Below are positions 26,900 to 35,126 of a DNA stretch of 64,000 nt, piece by piece. How positions within the stretch are numbered: the stretch's first letter is position 1; each line of letters starts with the position of its first letter. A program made the position numbers and the translations under genes. Source of the stretch: Streptococcus cristatus ATCC 51100 (lineage in GTDB: Bacteria; Bacillota; Bacilli; Lactobacillales; Streptococcaceae); assembly GCF_011612585.1 (NCBI RefSeq), contig NZ_CP050133.1:744001-808000 (forward strand). The letters run 5' to 3'. The notes under the pieces are model-generated. The model ran no database searches. It was not told where the DNA came from and worked only from the letters and a program-made list of their open reading frames with translations.

Positions 26900-27818
26900 A
26901 AGGTTTTTCCGTCATTTGATTGAATCGCTTAAGAGCCTTAAGCGGAATGGTTGGATGACAGTCGCAGCTGTGAGTTCAGTTACGATTACTCTCAGTTTAG
27001 TTGCTATCTTTGCCTCTGTTATTTTAAATACCGCAAAGCTAGCGTCTGATATTTCAAACAACGTTCGTATTGTTGTCTATATGCGCAAAGACATCGCTGA
27101 CAACAGCAAAACAATCGTTAAAGAAGGTCAGACCGTTAAAAATAATGATTACCATAAGATTTATGACGCCCTAACTTCGATGGATCATGTCTCAAAGGTT
27201 ACTTATTCAAGTAAAGAAGAACAGTATGAAAAGCTGACAGAGACAATGGGAAGTGAGTGGAAGGTCTTTGAGGGGGATTCAAACCCGCTTTATGATGCTT
27301 ATATTGTCGATACGACAGAGCATAAATACGTAGATTCTGTTGCGGCAGAAGCCAAGAAGCTGGAAGGCGTTTCGGAAGTGCAGGATGGTGGAGCTAATAC
27401 GCAAAAACTGTTTGCCTTATCTGATTTTATCCGAGTATGGGGACTGGTAGGGGCAGGCTTGCTCATCTTTATTGCAGTCTTCCTGATTTCCAATACGATT
27501 CGGATTACTATTATTTCACGGAGTCGTGAGATTCAGATTATGCGCTTAGTGGGTGCAAAAAATAGCTATATCCGCGGTCCCTTCCTATTTGAAGGCGCTT
27601 GGATCGGTTTGCTAGGTTCAGTTTTGCCAGTAGTTTTAGTTTATTTTGGTTATAATATGGCCTATCAAACCATGAATAAAAATCTCGTTGCGCAAAATCT
27701 TTCCATGATTGAGCCACACCTGTTTGTCCCTGCTATGATTGGGGCTGTGTCAGTCTTGGGAATCTTTATCGGTTCACTTGGTTCATCCATTTCTATGAGA
27801 CGATTTTTGAAGATTTAA
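26892..27818 (+). CDS. ftsX: Cell division permease-like protein FtsX
   Basis: 308-residue membrane partner of FtsE. It has one membrane segment near residues 25-48, an extracellular domain (about 50-175) that contacts the PcsB hydrolase in pneumococcus, and three more segments in the C-terminal half (FtsX domain), with 'SRSREIQIMRLVGAKNSYIR' as the cytoplasmic coupling region. The start ATG at 26892 lies within the end of ftsE; the longer frame from 26835 would be fully inside ftsE. Confidence 0.95.
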   Translation: MIRRFFRHLIESLKSLKRNGWMTVAAVSSVTITLSLVAIFASVILNTAKLASDISNNVRIVVYMRKDIADNSKTIVKEGQTVKNNDYHKIYDALTSMDHVSKVTYSSKEEQYEKLTETMGSEWKVFEGDSNPLYDAYIVDTTEHKYVDSVAAEAKKLEGVSEVQDGGANTQKLFALSDFIRVWGLVGAGLLIFIAVFLISNTIRITIISRSREIQIMRLVGAKNSYIRGPFLFEGAWIGLLGSVLPVVLVYFGYNMAYQTMNKNLVAQNLSMIEPHLFVPAMIGAVSVLGIFIGSLGSSISMRRFLKI

Positions 27819-27824
27819 TAAAAA

Positions 27825-27882
27825 AACAGCCTACAAAGGCTGTTCGGATTGAAAACAAACATCATTTGGTGTTTGTTTTTTT
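27825..27882 (+). terminator. Tandem hairpins after ftsX
   Basis: AACAGCC/GGCTGTT at 27825-27844 has no T-run. A second hairpin, AAACAAACATC/GGTGTTTGTTT at 27853-27878, is followed by a T-run and is the actual terminator of the prfB-ftsEX operon. Confidence 0.75.
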
Positions 27883-27907
27883 ATTGTATTAAAAATATAA
27901 ATTACTA

Positions 27908-28105
27908 CTATCGCTTTGTTTTCGAGAGGCCGAGGCTGATTATAATGAGGGTAAAAAAGAATGCAGACAAGAGGCCTTTTGTGGTACTGTTTAGAAAAGG
28001 CTTGTCAAAAACATAAAAATTATAAGCAGAAAAACCTAATCCAAGGAGAGTTAGTATAGATGAAATAGCCAGCAGAATTAACAAAATTTTTCTTTTATCC
28101 ATCAT
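27908..28105 (-). CDS. Small two-segment membrane protein, unknown
   Basis: 65-residue protein starting MMDKRK, with two hydrophobic segments (about 7-27 and 43-60) and a basic tail 'LSKTKR'. AAAGGATGG upstream of the ATG and an extended -10 (TGATATACT, minus strand near 28140) support a real gene. I do not recognise the family. A start further upstream would lie over the promoter. Confidence 0.6.
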   Translation of the reverse strand: MMDKRKILLILLAISSILTLLGLGFSAYNFYVFDKPFLNSTTKGLLSAFFFTLIIISLGLSKTKR

Positions 28106-28252
28106 GAAGACCATCCTTTGTTTTCTATGAACCAAGTATATCATATTAAGCAAAAAGCGACATGACATGAAAGACAGGTTCTAGAGCAATTTCCTGACTT
28201 TTTCTAAAAGCTCCTCTTTTCATTCTTACATAGAAATAGTCATTTACTAGAT

Positions 28253-28282
28253 AAAAAATGAGGCAGTCTTGATTTCTGCCTC
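28253..28282 (-). terminator. Terminator after the MBL-fold gene
   Basis: On the minus strand GAGGCAG and CTGCCTC form a 7-bp stem, followed by A and six T. Confidence 0.75.
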
Positions 28283-28294
28283 GTTATTAGTTTA

Positions 28295-28927
28295 TTAGAA
28301 AAATGGATTGAAATTCTTTTCGTGACCAATCGTTGTGTCATTTCCATGGCCGGGATAGACACGATAGTCTTTGGGCAAGACAAATAATTCTTCGCGGATG
28401 CCAGCAAGGAGCTGGTCCATATTACCAGTCGGTAGATCTGTTCTGCCGATAGTTTCACGGAAGAGGGCATCACCAGTCAGGACGACTTGCTCTTCTGGGA
28501 AAATAATGGAAACTCCTCCGATAGAATGACCAGGTGTCTGAACAGCATAAAAATGAAAGTCGTCCAGTTGGTAGTCTTGGTGATAGGCGAAATAATATTC
28601 AGCAGGTCTGAGAATGACGTCTTCCAAATCTGCATGGCGGTCAAGACCTGAAAGATTATCAGTAGGAGTATAGAGCCAGCTTGCTTCGCTCTCCGCTACA
28701 TAGACGGGCGGATTGGCAAAGTTATCTCGGACCTTATCCAGACTCATAATATGATCGTAATGCGTATGAGTCAGCAGAATAGCAGTGATGGGCTTAGCAA
28801 TTTCTTCTAGCTTGCGTTGGATCTTCCGCCAGTCGCTGCCTGGGTCAACTACGATGACATGACGGTCATTTTCAAGGATATAAGTGTTTTCAAAAGCGAT
28901 GAGATTGACAATTTTGTGAACTTTCAT
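28295..28927 (-). CDS. Metallo-beta-lactamase-fold hydrolase (glyoxalase II-like)
   Basis: 210-residue MBL-fold enzyme with the metal motif 'THTHYDH' (about 53-59), 'TPGHSIGGVS' (about 132) with the third His, 'LTGDALF' with the bridging Asp and 'YPGHGNDTT' near the C-terminus. It looks like the small YcbL/glyoxalase II branch, which hydrolyses thioesters such as lactoylglutathione-type substrates; the true substrate here is unknown. AGGAAG precedes the ATG. It is divergent from dinG. Confidence 0.87.
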   Translation of the reverse strand: MKVHKIVNLIAFENTYILENDRHVIVVDPGSDWRKIQRKLEEIAKPITAILLTHTHYDHIMSLDKVRDNFANPPVYVAESEASWLYTPTDNLSGLDRHADLEDVILRPAEYYFAYHQDYQLDDFHFYAVQTPGHSIGGVSIIFPEEQVVLTGDALFRETIGRTDLPTGNMDQLLAGIREELFVLPKDYRVYPGHGNDTTIGHEKNFNPFF

Positions 28928-29041
28928 TGGGCTTCCTTTGCGTATGTTTTCTCAATAAAGAGTGTAACAAAAAAGCAGAAATTTTGCACAAAATTTATTT
29001 TAAGGCTCAGCTCATTTTCAGATGTCTCAGGCTGGCATTTG

Positions 29042-29050
29042 TGATATAAT
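29042..29050 (+). promoter_or_regulatory. Extended -10 promoter of dinG
   Basis: TGATATAAT ends 9 nt before the dinG ATG; no ribosome site in the gap. Confidence 0.6.
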
Positions 29051-29059
29051 CATAGCAGT

Positions 29060-31504
29060 ATGACACAATCGAACTATAAATATGCTGTCATCGACTTGGA
29101 GGCTACAAGTGCGAACAGCAATGCAAAAATTATTCAAATCGGCATTGTCATCATTGAAAACGGGGTGATTTGCCAAACGTATGAAACAGATGTGAATCCG
29201 CATGAGGCTCTGGATGAGCATATTAAGCAGCTGACAGGATTGGATGATCAGCGCTTGCGTCAAGCTCCGGACTTCTCACAGGTTGCCCGTGAAGTTTACG
29301 AGCTGATTGAGGATGCGATTTTTGTCGCTCATAATGTCAAGTTTGATGCTAATCTCTTGGCAGAAGCTCTCTTTTGGGAAGGCTTTGACCTGCTGACTCC
29401 GAGAGTGGATACGGTTGAACTAGCTCAGGTTTTTTACCCGACCTTTGATAAATATGCCTTAGGCAATCTGTGCGAACTTCTGGAGATTCCTCTGGAAAAT
29501 GCTCACACAGCTTTGGCAGATGCTCAAGCGACAGCTCAGCTATTTCTAAAAATCCAAGAAAAGATGGCTGGACTGCCAAAGGCTTTGCTAGAGAAGGTTC
29601 TGGAATTTTCCGATAGTCTCATCTATGAGTCACGGCTAGCGATCGAAGAGATTTTTCAGTCGATGCCAGAGGATTCTGGTCAGGATTTGCAGGAGACGCA
29701 TGGCATCTTTTTGAAAAGGCCGAAAATCTTGCCGCCTGAGAAGAAACTTTCACAGGACTTTCTGACCAACCTTTATCTGCTGGGGCTGGACGAGCGCCCT
29801 GAGCAGTTGAGATTTGCGCAATATGTGACTGAGGCGCTTAGTCAGACTGCGGCTAGCTTTTTGGAGGCCCAGACAGGGCTTGGCAAGACCTTTGGCTATT
29901 TATTGCCTATTTTGGCTCATGGTCGGGAAAGAGTCTTGGTAACCGTTCCAACGAAGATTTTACAGGATCAACTGATACAAAAAGAAGGTCGACTCTTAGA
30001 GGAAGTCTTTCATATCTCCTTTCATAATCTCAAAAGTCCCGAAAATTATCTGAAATTAGATTATTTTTATCAAAGTCTATCGGTACTGGACGATAATCGA
30101 CTTGTTAATCGTTGCAAAATGCAGCTTTTGGTTTGGCTGACAGAGACCAAGACGGGTGATTTAAATGAAATCGGTCAGGCTTATCGTTTCGAGTCTTACT
30201 TTAGCCAGATACGCCATGATGGGAAATTAAGTAAGCATTCGCTCTTTTATGAAGAGGATTTTTGGCGACTGGGGCAGGTCAAGGTGGCCAGCAGTCGTGT
30301 CGTGATTACCAATCATGCTTATCTTTTGACGCGCTTAGAAGATGACCAGTCTTTGCTGGACAATCGGATGCTGGTAGTGGACGAGGCTCAAAAAATGTTT
30401 TTTGCCTTGGAAAGTTTTTCGCAAGCCAGTATCAATTTGACCAAGCAATTGCAAACTATCAGTCAAGCTCTACAGACAGAAAAACGGATTTTACAAGAAC
30501 GCCTCTTGCAAAGCATCCAATTTGAACTGGCAGATGCTGCCGAAAAGCAACGGGGTAAGACCAGTGAATTGGATTCCAAGAAGATAGCCAAGCTGCGTCA
30601 GGATGTGTCTGAGCTGGATGAGAGCTTATTGCCAGAGCTCAGGGAATTGTTTTCAACCAAGTACCAATACTATTGGCTAACGGAAGAACAATTTGCAGAT
30701 CATCGGGTGACAAGGCTTCATGCTGGGCGCTCAGAACTCATGAGATTTAAGGATTTCCTGCCTGATACCGTCAAGGTTATCTTAGTCTCCTCTACTTTGG
30801 AGATTAGTTCCAAGGTAAATTTGCCTCAATTACTAGGTTTTGAGGATTATCATTTTTATAAACTTCCTCAGCAAAAGAAGCCCCAGCAGAAACTTTTTTT
30901 AGATCTAGATTTTCCAGATGTGGTGGAGTTATCAACGCAGGAATATGCTGAGAGGATTGTCGCAAGTTTGGAGAGCTTAGCTCCACTGGATTTGCCGATG
31001 GTGGTTCTCTTTACCTCCAAGGATTTATTGCTGGCCACTTCAGACCAGCTGACCTTGCCGCATTTGGCCCAGTATAAGAACGGCGAGCCAGCCAATATCA
31101 AGCGGCGCTTTGACAAGGGAGAGGCACCCATCTTGCTAGGAGCAGGCAGTTTCTGGGAAGGAGCGGATTTTGCTCAGCAAGAGCAAATCATTCAGCTCAT
31201 CACGCGGATTCCTTTTGATAATCCCAAAGATTTCTTTGTGCAAAAAATCAATCATCATCTGAAGGCAGAAGGCAAAAATCCTTTTTACGATTATCAGTTG
31301 CCGTCAGCTATTTTACGATTGAAGCAGGCTATGGGGCGAACCCGTCGCAATGAACATCAGAAGTCGGCGGTTATTCTTCTAGACAAGCGTATTTCAACCA
31401 AGCGCTACGGTCGGCAAATCCAGCAAAATCTAAATCAGCTGGCATCTCTAGAAATGCTTTCGAAACAGGATATTTTAAAGGAATTAAAAGAATTTTTCGA
31501 TTAA
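29060..31504 (+). CDS. dinG: DinG-type protein: DnaQ-like exonuclease fused to a superfamily 2 helicase-like domain
   Basis: 814 residues. An N-terminal DEDD exonuclease domain (about 5-165) has 'DLEAT' and the late 'HTALADAQAT' motif. The remainder is a XPD/DinG-like SF2 module with Walker A 'AQTGLGKTF', motif II 'DEAQ' (DEAH in classic DinG) and a C-terminal 'AMGRTRRN' motif VI. Only one cysteine is seen in the helicase part, so the iron-sulphur cluster of E. coli DinG is absent. The same layout is known in Bacillus and Staphylococcus, where the protein behaves as a 3'-5' exonuclease. A role in DNA repair is likely. Confidence 0.9.
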   Translation: MTQSNYKYAVIDLEATSANSNAKIIQIGIVIIENGVICQTYETDVNPHEALDEHIKQLTGLDDQRLRQAPDFSQVAREVYELIEDAIFVAHNVKFDANLLAEALFWEGFDLLTPRVDTVELAQVFYPTFDKYALGNLCELLEIPLENAHTALADAQATAQLFLKIQEKMAGLPKALLEKVLEFSDSLIYESRLAIEEIFQSMPEDSGQDLQETHGIFLKRPKILPPEKKLSQDFLTNLYLLGLDERPEQLRFAQYVTEALSQTAASFLEAQTGLGKTFGYLLPILAHGRERVLVTVPTKILQDQLIQKEGRLLEEVFHISFHNLKSPENYLKLDYFYQSLSVLDDNRLVNRCKMQLLVWLTETKTGDLNEIGQAYRFESYFSQIRHDGKLSKHSLFYEEDFWRLGQVKVASSRVVITNHAYLLTRLEDDQSLLDNRMLVVDEAQKMFFALESFSQASINLTKQLQTISQALQTEKRILQERLLQSIQFELADAAEKQRGKTSELDSKKIAKLRQDVSELDESLLPELRELFSTKYQYYWLTEEQFADHRVTRLHAGRSELMRFKDFLPDTVKVILVSSTLEISSKVNLPQLLGFEDYHFYKLPQQKKPQQKLFLDLDFPDVVELSTQEYAERIVASLESLAPLDLPMVVLFTSKDLLLATSDQLTLPHLAQYKNGEPANIKRRFDKGEAPILLGAGSFWEGADFAQQEQIIQLITRIPFDNPKDFFVQKINHHLKAEGKNPFYDYQLPSAILRLKQAMGRTRRNEHQKSAVILLDKRISTKRYGRQIQQNLNQLASLEMLSKQDILKELKEFFD

Positions 31505-31513
31505 AACTGCTTG

Positions 31514-31544
31514 AAAACAGTCAATTTTATCTGGCTGTTTTTCT
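31514..31544 (+). terminator. Terminator after dinG
   Basis: AAAACAGTC pairs with GGCTGTTTT (one G-U) and is followed by T residues. Confidence 0.65.
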
Positions 31545-31584
31545 AAATGATTGCAAATTTTCTCGGCTACTGATGCCAAAAATC

Positions 31585-31593
31585 TGCTATAAT
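31585..31593 (+). promoter_or_regulatory. Extended -10 promoter of yeiH-rodA
   Basis: TGCTATAAT 26 nt before the GTG start, with AGGAAGAAGG as a ribosome site in the leader. Confidence 0.6.
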
Positions 31594-31619
31594 GAAAAGA
31601 ATAGGAAGAAGGTTATGAC

Positions 31620-32594
31620 GTGAAAAAGAATCTACCAGGAATTGCTCTATCATTTGCGATAGCGGCTGTTTCCATTTGTTTAGGAAATTGGTTTCCGCTG
31701 ATTGGATCCAGTGTGTTTGCCATCATTTTAGGAATTTTGCTCAGTAATTCATGGAAACTTCCAGTTTCCTTTCAGCCGGGCTTGACCTATTCAGGAAAGA
31801 AACTGCTTCAATATTCTATTATCTTTTTAGGTTTTTCTATGTCAATCGGAAAGGTCTCTGCGACGGGTTTGTCCTCTCTGAAGATTAGTATTTTGACTAT
31901 TTTGATCGCTTTTTTGGCGGCTTATGCCGCTGGTAAATTCTTCAAGATGAGACGTGTTTTAACCATTTTGATTGGCTTTGGAACGGCAATCTGTGGTGGT
32001 TCAGCTATTGCAGCAGCTTCGCCCATTTTAGAAGCAGAAGAAGAGGAGATTGCACTTTCTATTTCAACCATCTTCTTTTTCAATATTTTAGCTGTTTTCA
32101 TCTTTCCTTTTTTGGGTCATCTCATGCAGATGTCCGATGGATATTTTGGAACTTGGGCAGGGACGGCCATCAATGATACTTCGTCAGTCGTTGCAGCAGG
32201 TTATACTTACAGTCAAGCGGCGGGAGATTTGGCAACCATTGTCAAACTAAGTCGAGCTTTGATGATTGTACCCGCCTGCCTCATCTTTGCAGGTTATCGC
32301 TATGTCCTAGATAAGCGGTCAGCTCAAAAAGTAGACCTCAAGAAGATTTTTCCCTGGTTCATTCTGTGGTTTGTTATGGCTTCTGTTGTGAGCAGCTTGG
32401 GAATTTTTCCATCAAATCTAGTTCCTTACACAAAACTCTTGTCCCAATGGCTGATGGCTATGGCCTTAGCCGGGATTGGAGCTAAGGTTTCATTCAAACA
32501 GTTCAAGGAAGCTGGAGCTGGTCCTTTATTAACCGGGGCTTTTGCTTGGTTCTGCGTCGCAGTTTCTAGCTTGATTATCCAATATTTTTTGTAA
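31620..32594 (+). CDS. YeiH family (UPF0324) putative anion/sulfate exporter
   Basis: 324-residue membrane protein with about ten hydrophobic segments and the family block 'GFGTAICGGSAIAAASPI' (about 119-136). The family is annotated as putative sulfate exporters; direct evidence is thin. It starts with GTG, because the ATG just upstream runs into a stop; AGGAAGAAGG lies 7 nt before it. rodA follows after 12 nt, so they share a transcript. Confidence 0.85.
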   Translation: MKKNLPGIALSFAIAAVSICLGNWFPLIGSSVFAIILGILLSNSWKLPVSFQPGLTYSGKKLLQYSIIFLGFSMSIGKVSATGLSSLKISILTILIAFLAAYAAGKFFKMRRVLTILIGFGTAICGGSAIAAASPILEAEEEEIALSISTIFFFNILAVFIFPFLGHLMQMSDGYFGTWAGTAINDTSSVVAAGYTYSQAAGDLATIVKLSRALMIVPACLIFAGYRYVLDKRSAQKVDLKKIFPWFILWFVMASVVSSLGIFPSNLVPYTKLLSQWLMAMALAGIGAKVSFKQFKEAGAGPLLTGAFAWFCVAVSSLIIQYFL

Positions 32595-32606
32595 GAAAGG
32601 AAAATT

Positions 32607-33839
32607 ATGCCTTCACAGCAAAGAACATTTGAGTCTCGGATTGATTACAGCTTGCTTTTACCTGTCTTGCTCTTACTATCAATCGGAGTTACGGCTATTT
32701 ATATAGCGGTTAGTCATGATTATCCAAATAATATCTTGCAGATTGTTGGTCAGCAAGTAGTTTGGATTTTATTAGGCTTTCTGATTAGCTTTATCGTTAT
32801 GTTTTTTAACACTAAGTTTCTTTGGAAGATGACACCTTTTCTGTATCTTTTAGGCTTAGGACTTATGGTTCTTCCGCTTGTATTTTATAGTGAGAGCTTA
32901 GTGGCTTCTACAGGGGCGAAAAACTGGGTATCTATTCGCGGTGTTACTCTCTTTCAGCCATCTGAATTTATGAAAATCTCATATATTTTGATGCTGTCAC
33001 GAGTTGTAGTGAAGTTTCTGCAGCAAAATAAAAAATATGAGCGAACCATTGCTTTAGATCTCTTTTTGATTGTAAAATTAGCATTATATACCTTACCTGT
33101 TTTGTTGCTTTTGGCCTTGCAGAGTGATTTGGGGACAGCTCTAGTATTTGCTGCGATTTACTGCGGCATTGTTCTCTTATCTGGTGTTTCGTGGAAGATT
33201 ATTCTACCGGTTTTCTTGACAGTATCCCTTCTTTTTACTGTCTTTATGTTGATCTTTATTTCAAATGGTGGGCGTGCTTTTCTACATGGTTTAGGGATGC
33301 CGACTTACCAGATTAATCGGATCTCAGCCTGGCTCCATCCTTTTGAATATGCTCAGACAGTAACCTATCAGCAGGCACAGGGACAGATTGCTATCGGAAG
33401 TGGTGGTTTGCTAGGTCAAGGATTTAATGTCTCAAATCTTCTAGTACCTGTCCGTGAAAGTGATATGATTTTCACCGTGATTGCAGAGGATTTTGGTTTT
33501 CTTGGTTCGAGTTTGGTGATTGTTATTTATCTGTTCTTGATTCATCGTATGCTTCAGATTACTATTAAGTCCAACAATCAGTTCTACACCTATATCTCTA
33601 CTGGTCTCATTATGATGCTACTCTTTCATATTTTTGAAAATATTGGTGCTGTGACAGGGATTTTGCCTTTGACAGGGATTCCACTCCCCTTCATTTCCCA
33701 AGGGGGGTCCTCTATTGTCAGCAATCTCATCGGAATCGGCCTCCTACTGTCTGTCTCTTATCAAAATAGCCTAGAAGAGGAGAAGCATGCGGTGACTCCA
33801 CCTGTTCGTAAAAAAATTGTACTTAGAAAAATAAAATAA
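32607..33839 (+). CDS. rodA: Rod shape/peripheral wall synthesis SEDS glycosyltransferase RodA
   Basis: 410-residue SEDS-family polymerase with ten membrane segments that makes peripheral peptidoglycan together with a class B PBP. Family motifs are 'GAKNWVSIRGVTLFQPSEFMKI' (around 105-125), the catalytic Asp region 'LQSDLGTALVF', 'ESDMIFTVIAEDFGFLG' and the C-terminal 'PLTGIPLPFISQGGSS'. A clear AGAAAGGAAA ribosome site precedes it. RodA is preferred over FtsW because it sits in the pneumococcal-like order rodA, DJ-1, HAD, gyrB, ezrA. Confidence 0.92.
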   Translation: MPSQQRTFESRIDYSLLLPVLLLLSIGVTAIYIAVSHDYPNNILQIVGQQVVWILLGFLISFIVMFFNTKFLWKMTPFLYLLGLGLMVLPLVFYSESLVASTGAKNWVSIRGVTLFQPSEFMKISYILMLSRVVVKFLQQNKKYERTIALDLFLIVKLALYTLPVLLLLALQSDLGTALVFAAIYCGIVLLSGVSWKIILPVFLTVSLLFTVFMLIFISNGGRAFLHGLGMPTYQINRISAWLHPFEYAQTVTYQQAQGQIAIGSGGLLGQGFNVSNLLVPVRESDMIFTVIAEDFGFLGSSLVIVIYLFLIHRMLQITIKSNNQFYTYISTGLIMMLLFHIFENIGAVTGILPLTGIPLPFISQGGSSIVSNLIGIGLLLSVSYQNSLEEEKHAVTPPVRKKIVLRKIK

Positions 33840-33875
33840 GAAGTGGATACCTTGTATCCTAGAAAGGTGTTTTAC

Positions 33876-34424
33876 ATGAAAAAAGTAGCTCTTATGTTAG
33901 CCAATGGCTTTGAAGAAATTGAAGCCCTCACTGTTGTCGATGTCTTGCGTCGCGCAGGCTTTATCTGTGATATGATTGGTTTTGAAGAGGCTGTGACAGG
34001 CTCTCATCAGATTACTGTCAAAGCCGATCAAGTCTGGAATGGGAATCTATCTGCTTATGATATGGTTGTTCTTCCAGGCGGTATGCCAGGATCAACAAAT
34101 CTGCGTGATGATGACCACCTGATGGAAGTTCTACAGGAATTTCAAGCAGAAGATAAATTTGTCGCAGCGATTTGTGCGGCTCCGATTGCTCTTGACCGCG
34201 CAGGTCTGCTGAATGGCAAGAACTTTACTTGCTATGATGGAGTGGAAGCCAACATTGAGAACGGTAGCTATCAGAAGCAGACCGTTGTCGTAGATGGAAA
34301 GTTAATCACCAGCCGTGGCCCATCTACAGCCCTACCTTTTGCCTATGAGTTGGTTCACCAGCTAGGCGGAGATGCGGATCAATTGGCAAGTTCTATGCTT
34401 TTTAAAGATGTTTTTGAGAAGTAA
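33876..34424 (+). CDS. DJ-1/PfpI family protein
   Basis: 182-residue DJ-1/ThiJ/PfpI protein. Cys100 in 'AAICAAPIAL' is the nucleophile on the family's elbow, with Glu16-like 'GFEEIEA' near the N-terminus. Members act as deglycases, chaperones or stress proteins; the older annotation is thiazole monophosphate synthesis protein. AAAGG lies 8 nt before the ATG; an in-frame ATG at 33843 has none. A terminator overlaps its stop codon. Confidence 0.87.
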   Translation: MKKVALMLANGFEEIEALTVVDVLRRAGFICDMIGFEEAVTGSHQITVKADQVWNGNLSAYDMVVLPGGMPGSTNLRDDDHLMEVLQEFQAEDKFVAAICAAPIALDRAGLLNGKNFTCYDGVEANIENGSYQKQTVVVDGKLITSRGPSTALPFAYELVHQLGGDADQLASSMLFKDVFEK

Positions 34425-34455
34425 AAAATTCACTCGATTTTCGAGTGAATTTTTT
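34423..34455 (+). terminator. Terminator overlapping the DJ-1 stop codon
   Basis: TTCACTCG-atttt-CGAGTGAA with an A-run before and T-run after, so it could work in both directions. A further GATGAAA/TTTCATC inverted repeat lies at 34479-34500. Confidence 0.85.
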
Positions 34456-34530
34456 CTGTCTAAGTTGGATGAAAAATCGATGAAAATATGCTATTTCATC
34501 ATAAATAAAAGCCCTTTTTTTCAAAAAATA

Positions 34531-34539
34531 TGATATAAT
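34531..34539 (+). promoter_or_regulatory. Extended -10 promoter of the HAD-gyrB unit
   Basis: TGATATAAT ends 7 nt before the HAD ATG; AAAGGG in the gap is too close to the ATG to act as a ribosome site. Confidence 0.6.
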
Positions 34540-34546
34540 AAAGGGT

Positions 34547-35125
34547 ATGAATTATCAAGATTACATCTGGGATTTGGGTGGGACTCTCTTGGATAATTAT
34601 GAGACTTCAACCGCAGCTTTTGTCCATACCTTGCAGGACTTTGGTCTGACTGGGAGTCATGATGAAGTTTATAAGGCTCTCAAGGTCTCAACAGATTATG
34701 CAGTCCGCCAGTTTGCCCCTGGAAATAAGGAATTTTTAAAGTCTTATAAGGCGAATGAGGCCAAGGAATTAGAACATCCGATCTTGTTTGAGGGAGCTTC
34801 AGAATTATTAGCACAAATTATCCAGCAGGGTGGTAGAAATTTTTTGATTTCTCACCGAGATGATCAGGTGTTGGAGATTTTGCAGAAGACGCAGATCAGT
34901 GCTTATTTTACAGAAGTAGTGACAGCTACTAATGGTTTTAAACGCAAGCCAGATCCTGAGTCTATGCTGTATTTAAAAGATAAATACCAGATTGAGTCTG
35001 GGCTGGTTATAGGAGATCGGCCGATTGATACCGAAGCTGGTCAGGCGGCAGGATTTAGTTGCTATCTCTTTGATAATATGAGAAATCTTGAAGAATTTGT
35101 AGATATTGAACTAGAAAAGGAATAA
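34547..35125 (+). CDS. HAD-IA family hydrolase
   Basis: 192-residue HAD phosphatase. Motif I 'WDLGGTLLD' is near the N-terminus (residues 6-14), with Gly in place of the usual second acidic neighbour Asp-x-Asp (D-L-G), motif II 'LISHRD', motif III Lys in '[10 protein letters not shown]' and motif IV '[16 protein letters not shown]'. In typical phosphatases motif I reads DxD; here the second Asp is replaced by Gly, so catalysis may be weak or different. One nucleotide separates it from gyrB, so it is coupled to gyrB. A leaderless mRNA is predicted. Confidence 0.85.
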   Translation: MNYQDYIWDLGGTLLDNYETSTAAFVHTLQDFGLTGSHDEVYKALKVSTDYAVRQFAPGNKEFLKSYKANEAKELEHPILFEGASELLAQIIQQGGRNFLISHRDDQVLEILQKTQISAYFTEVVTATNGFKRKPDPESMLYLKDKYQIESGLVIGDRPIDTEAGQAAGFSCYLFDNMRNLEEFVDIELEKE

Positions 35126-35126
35126 C

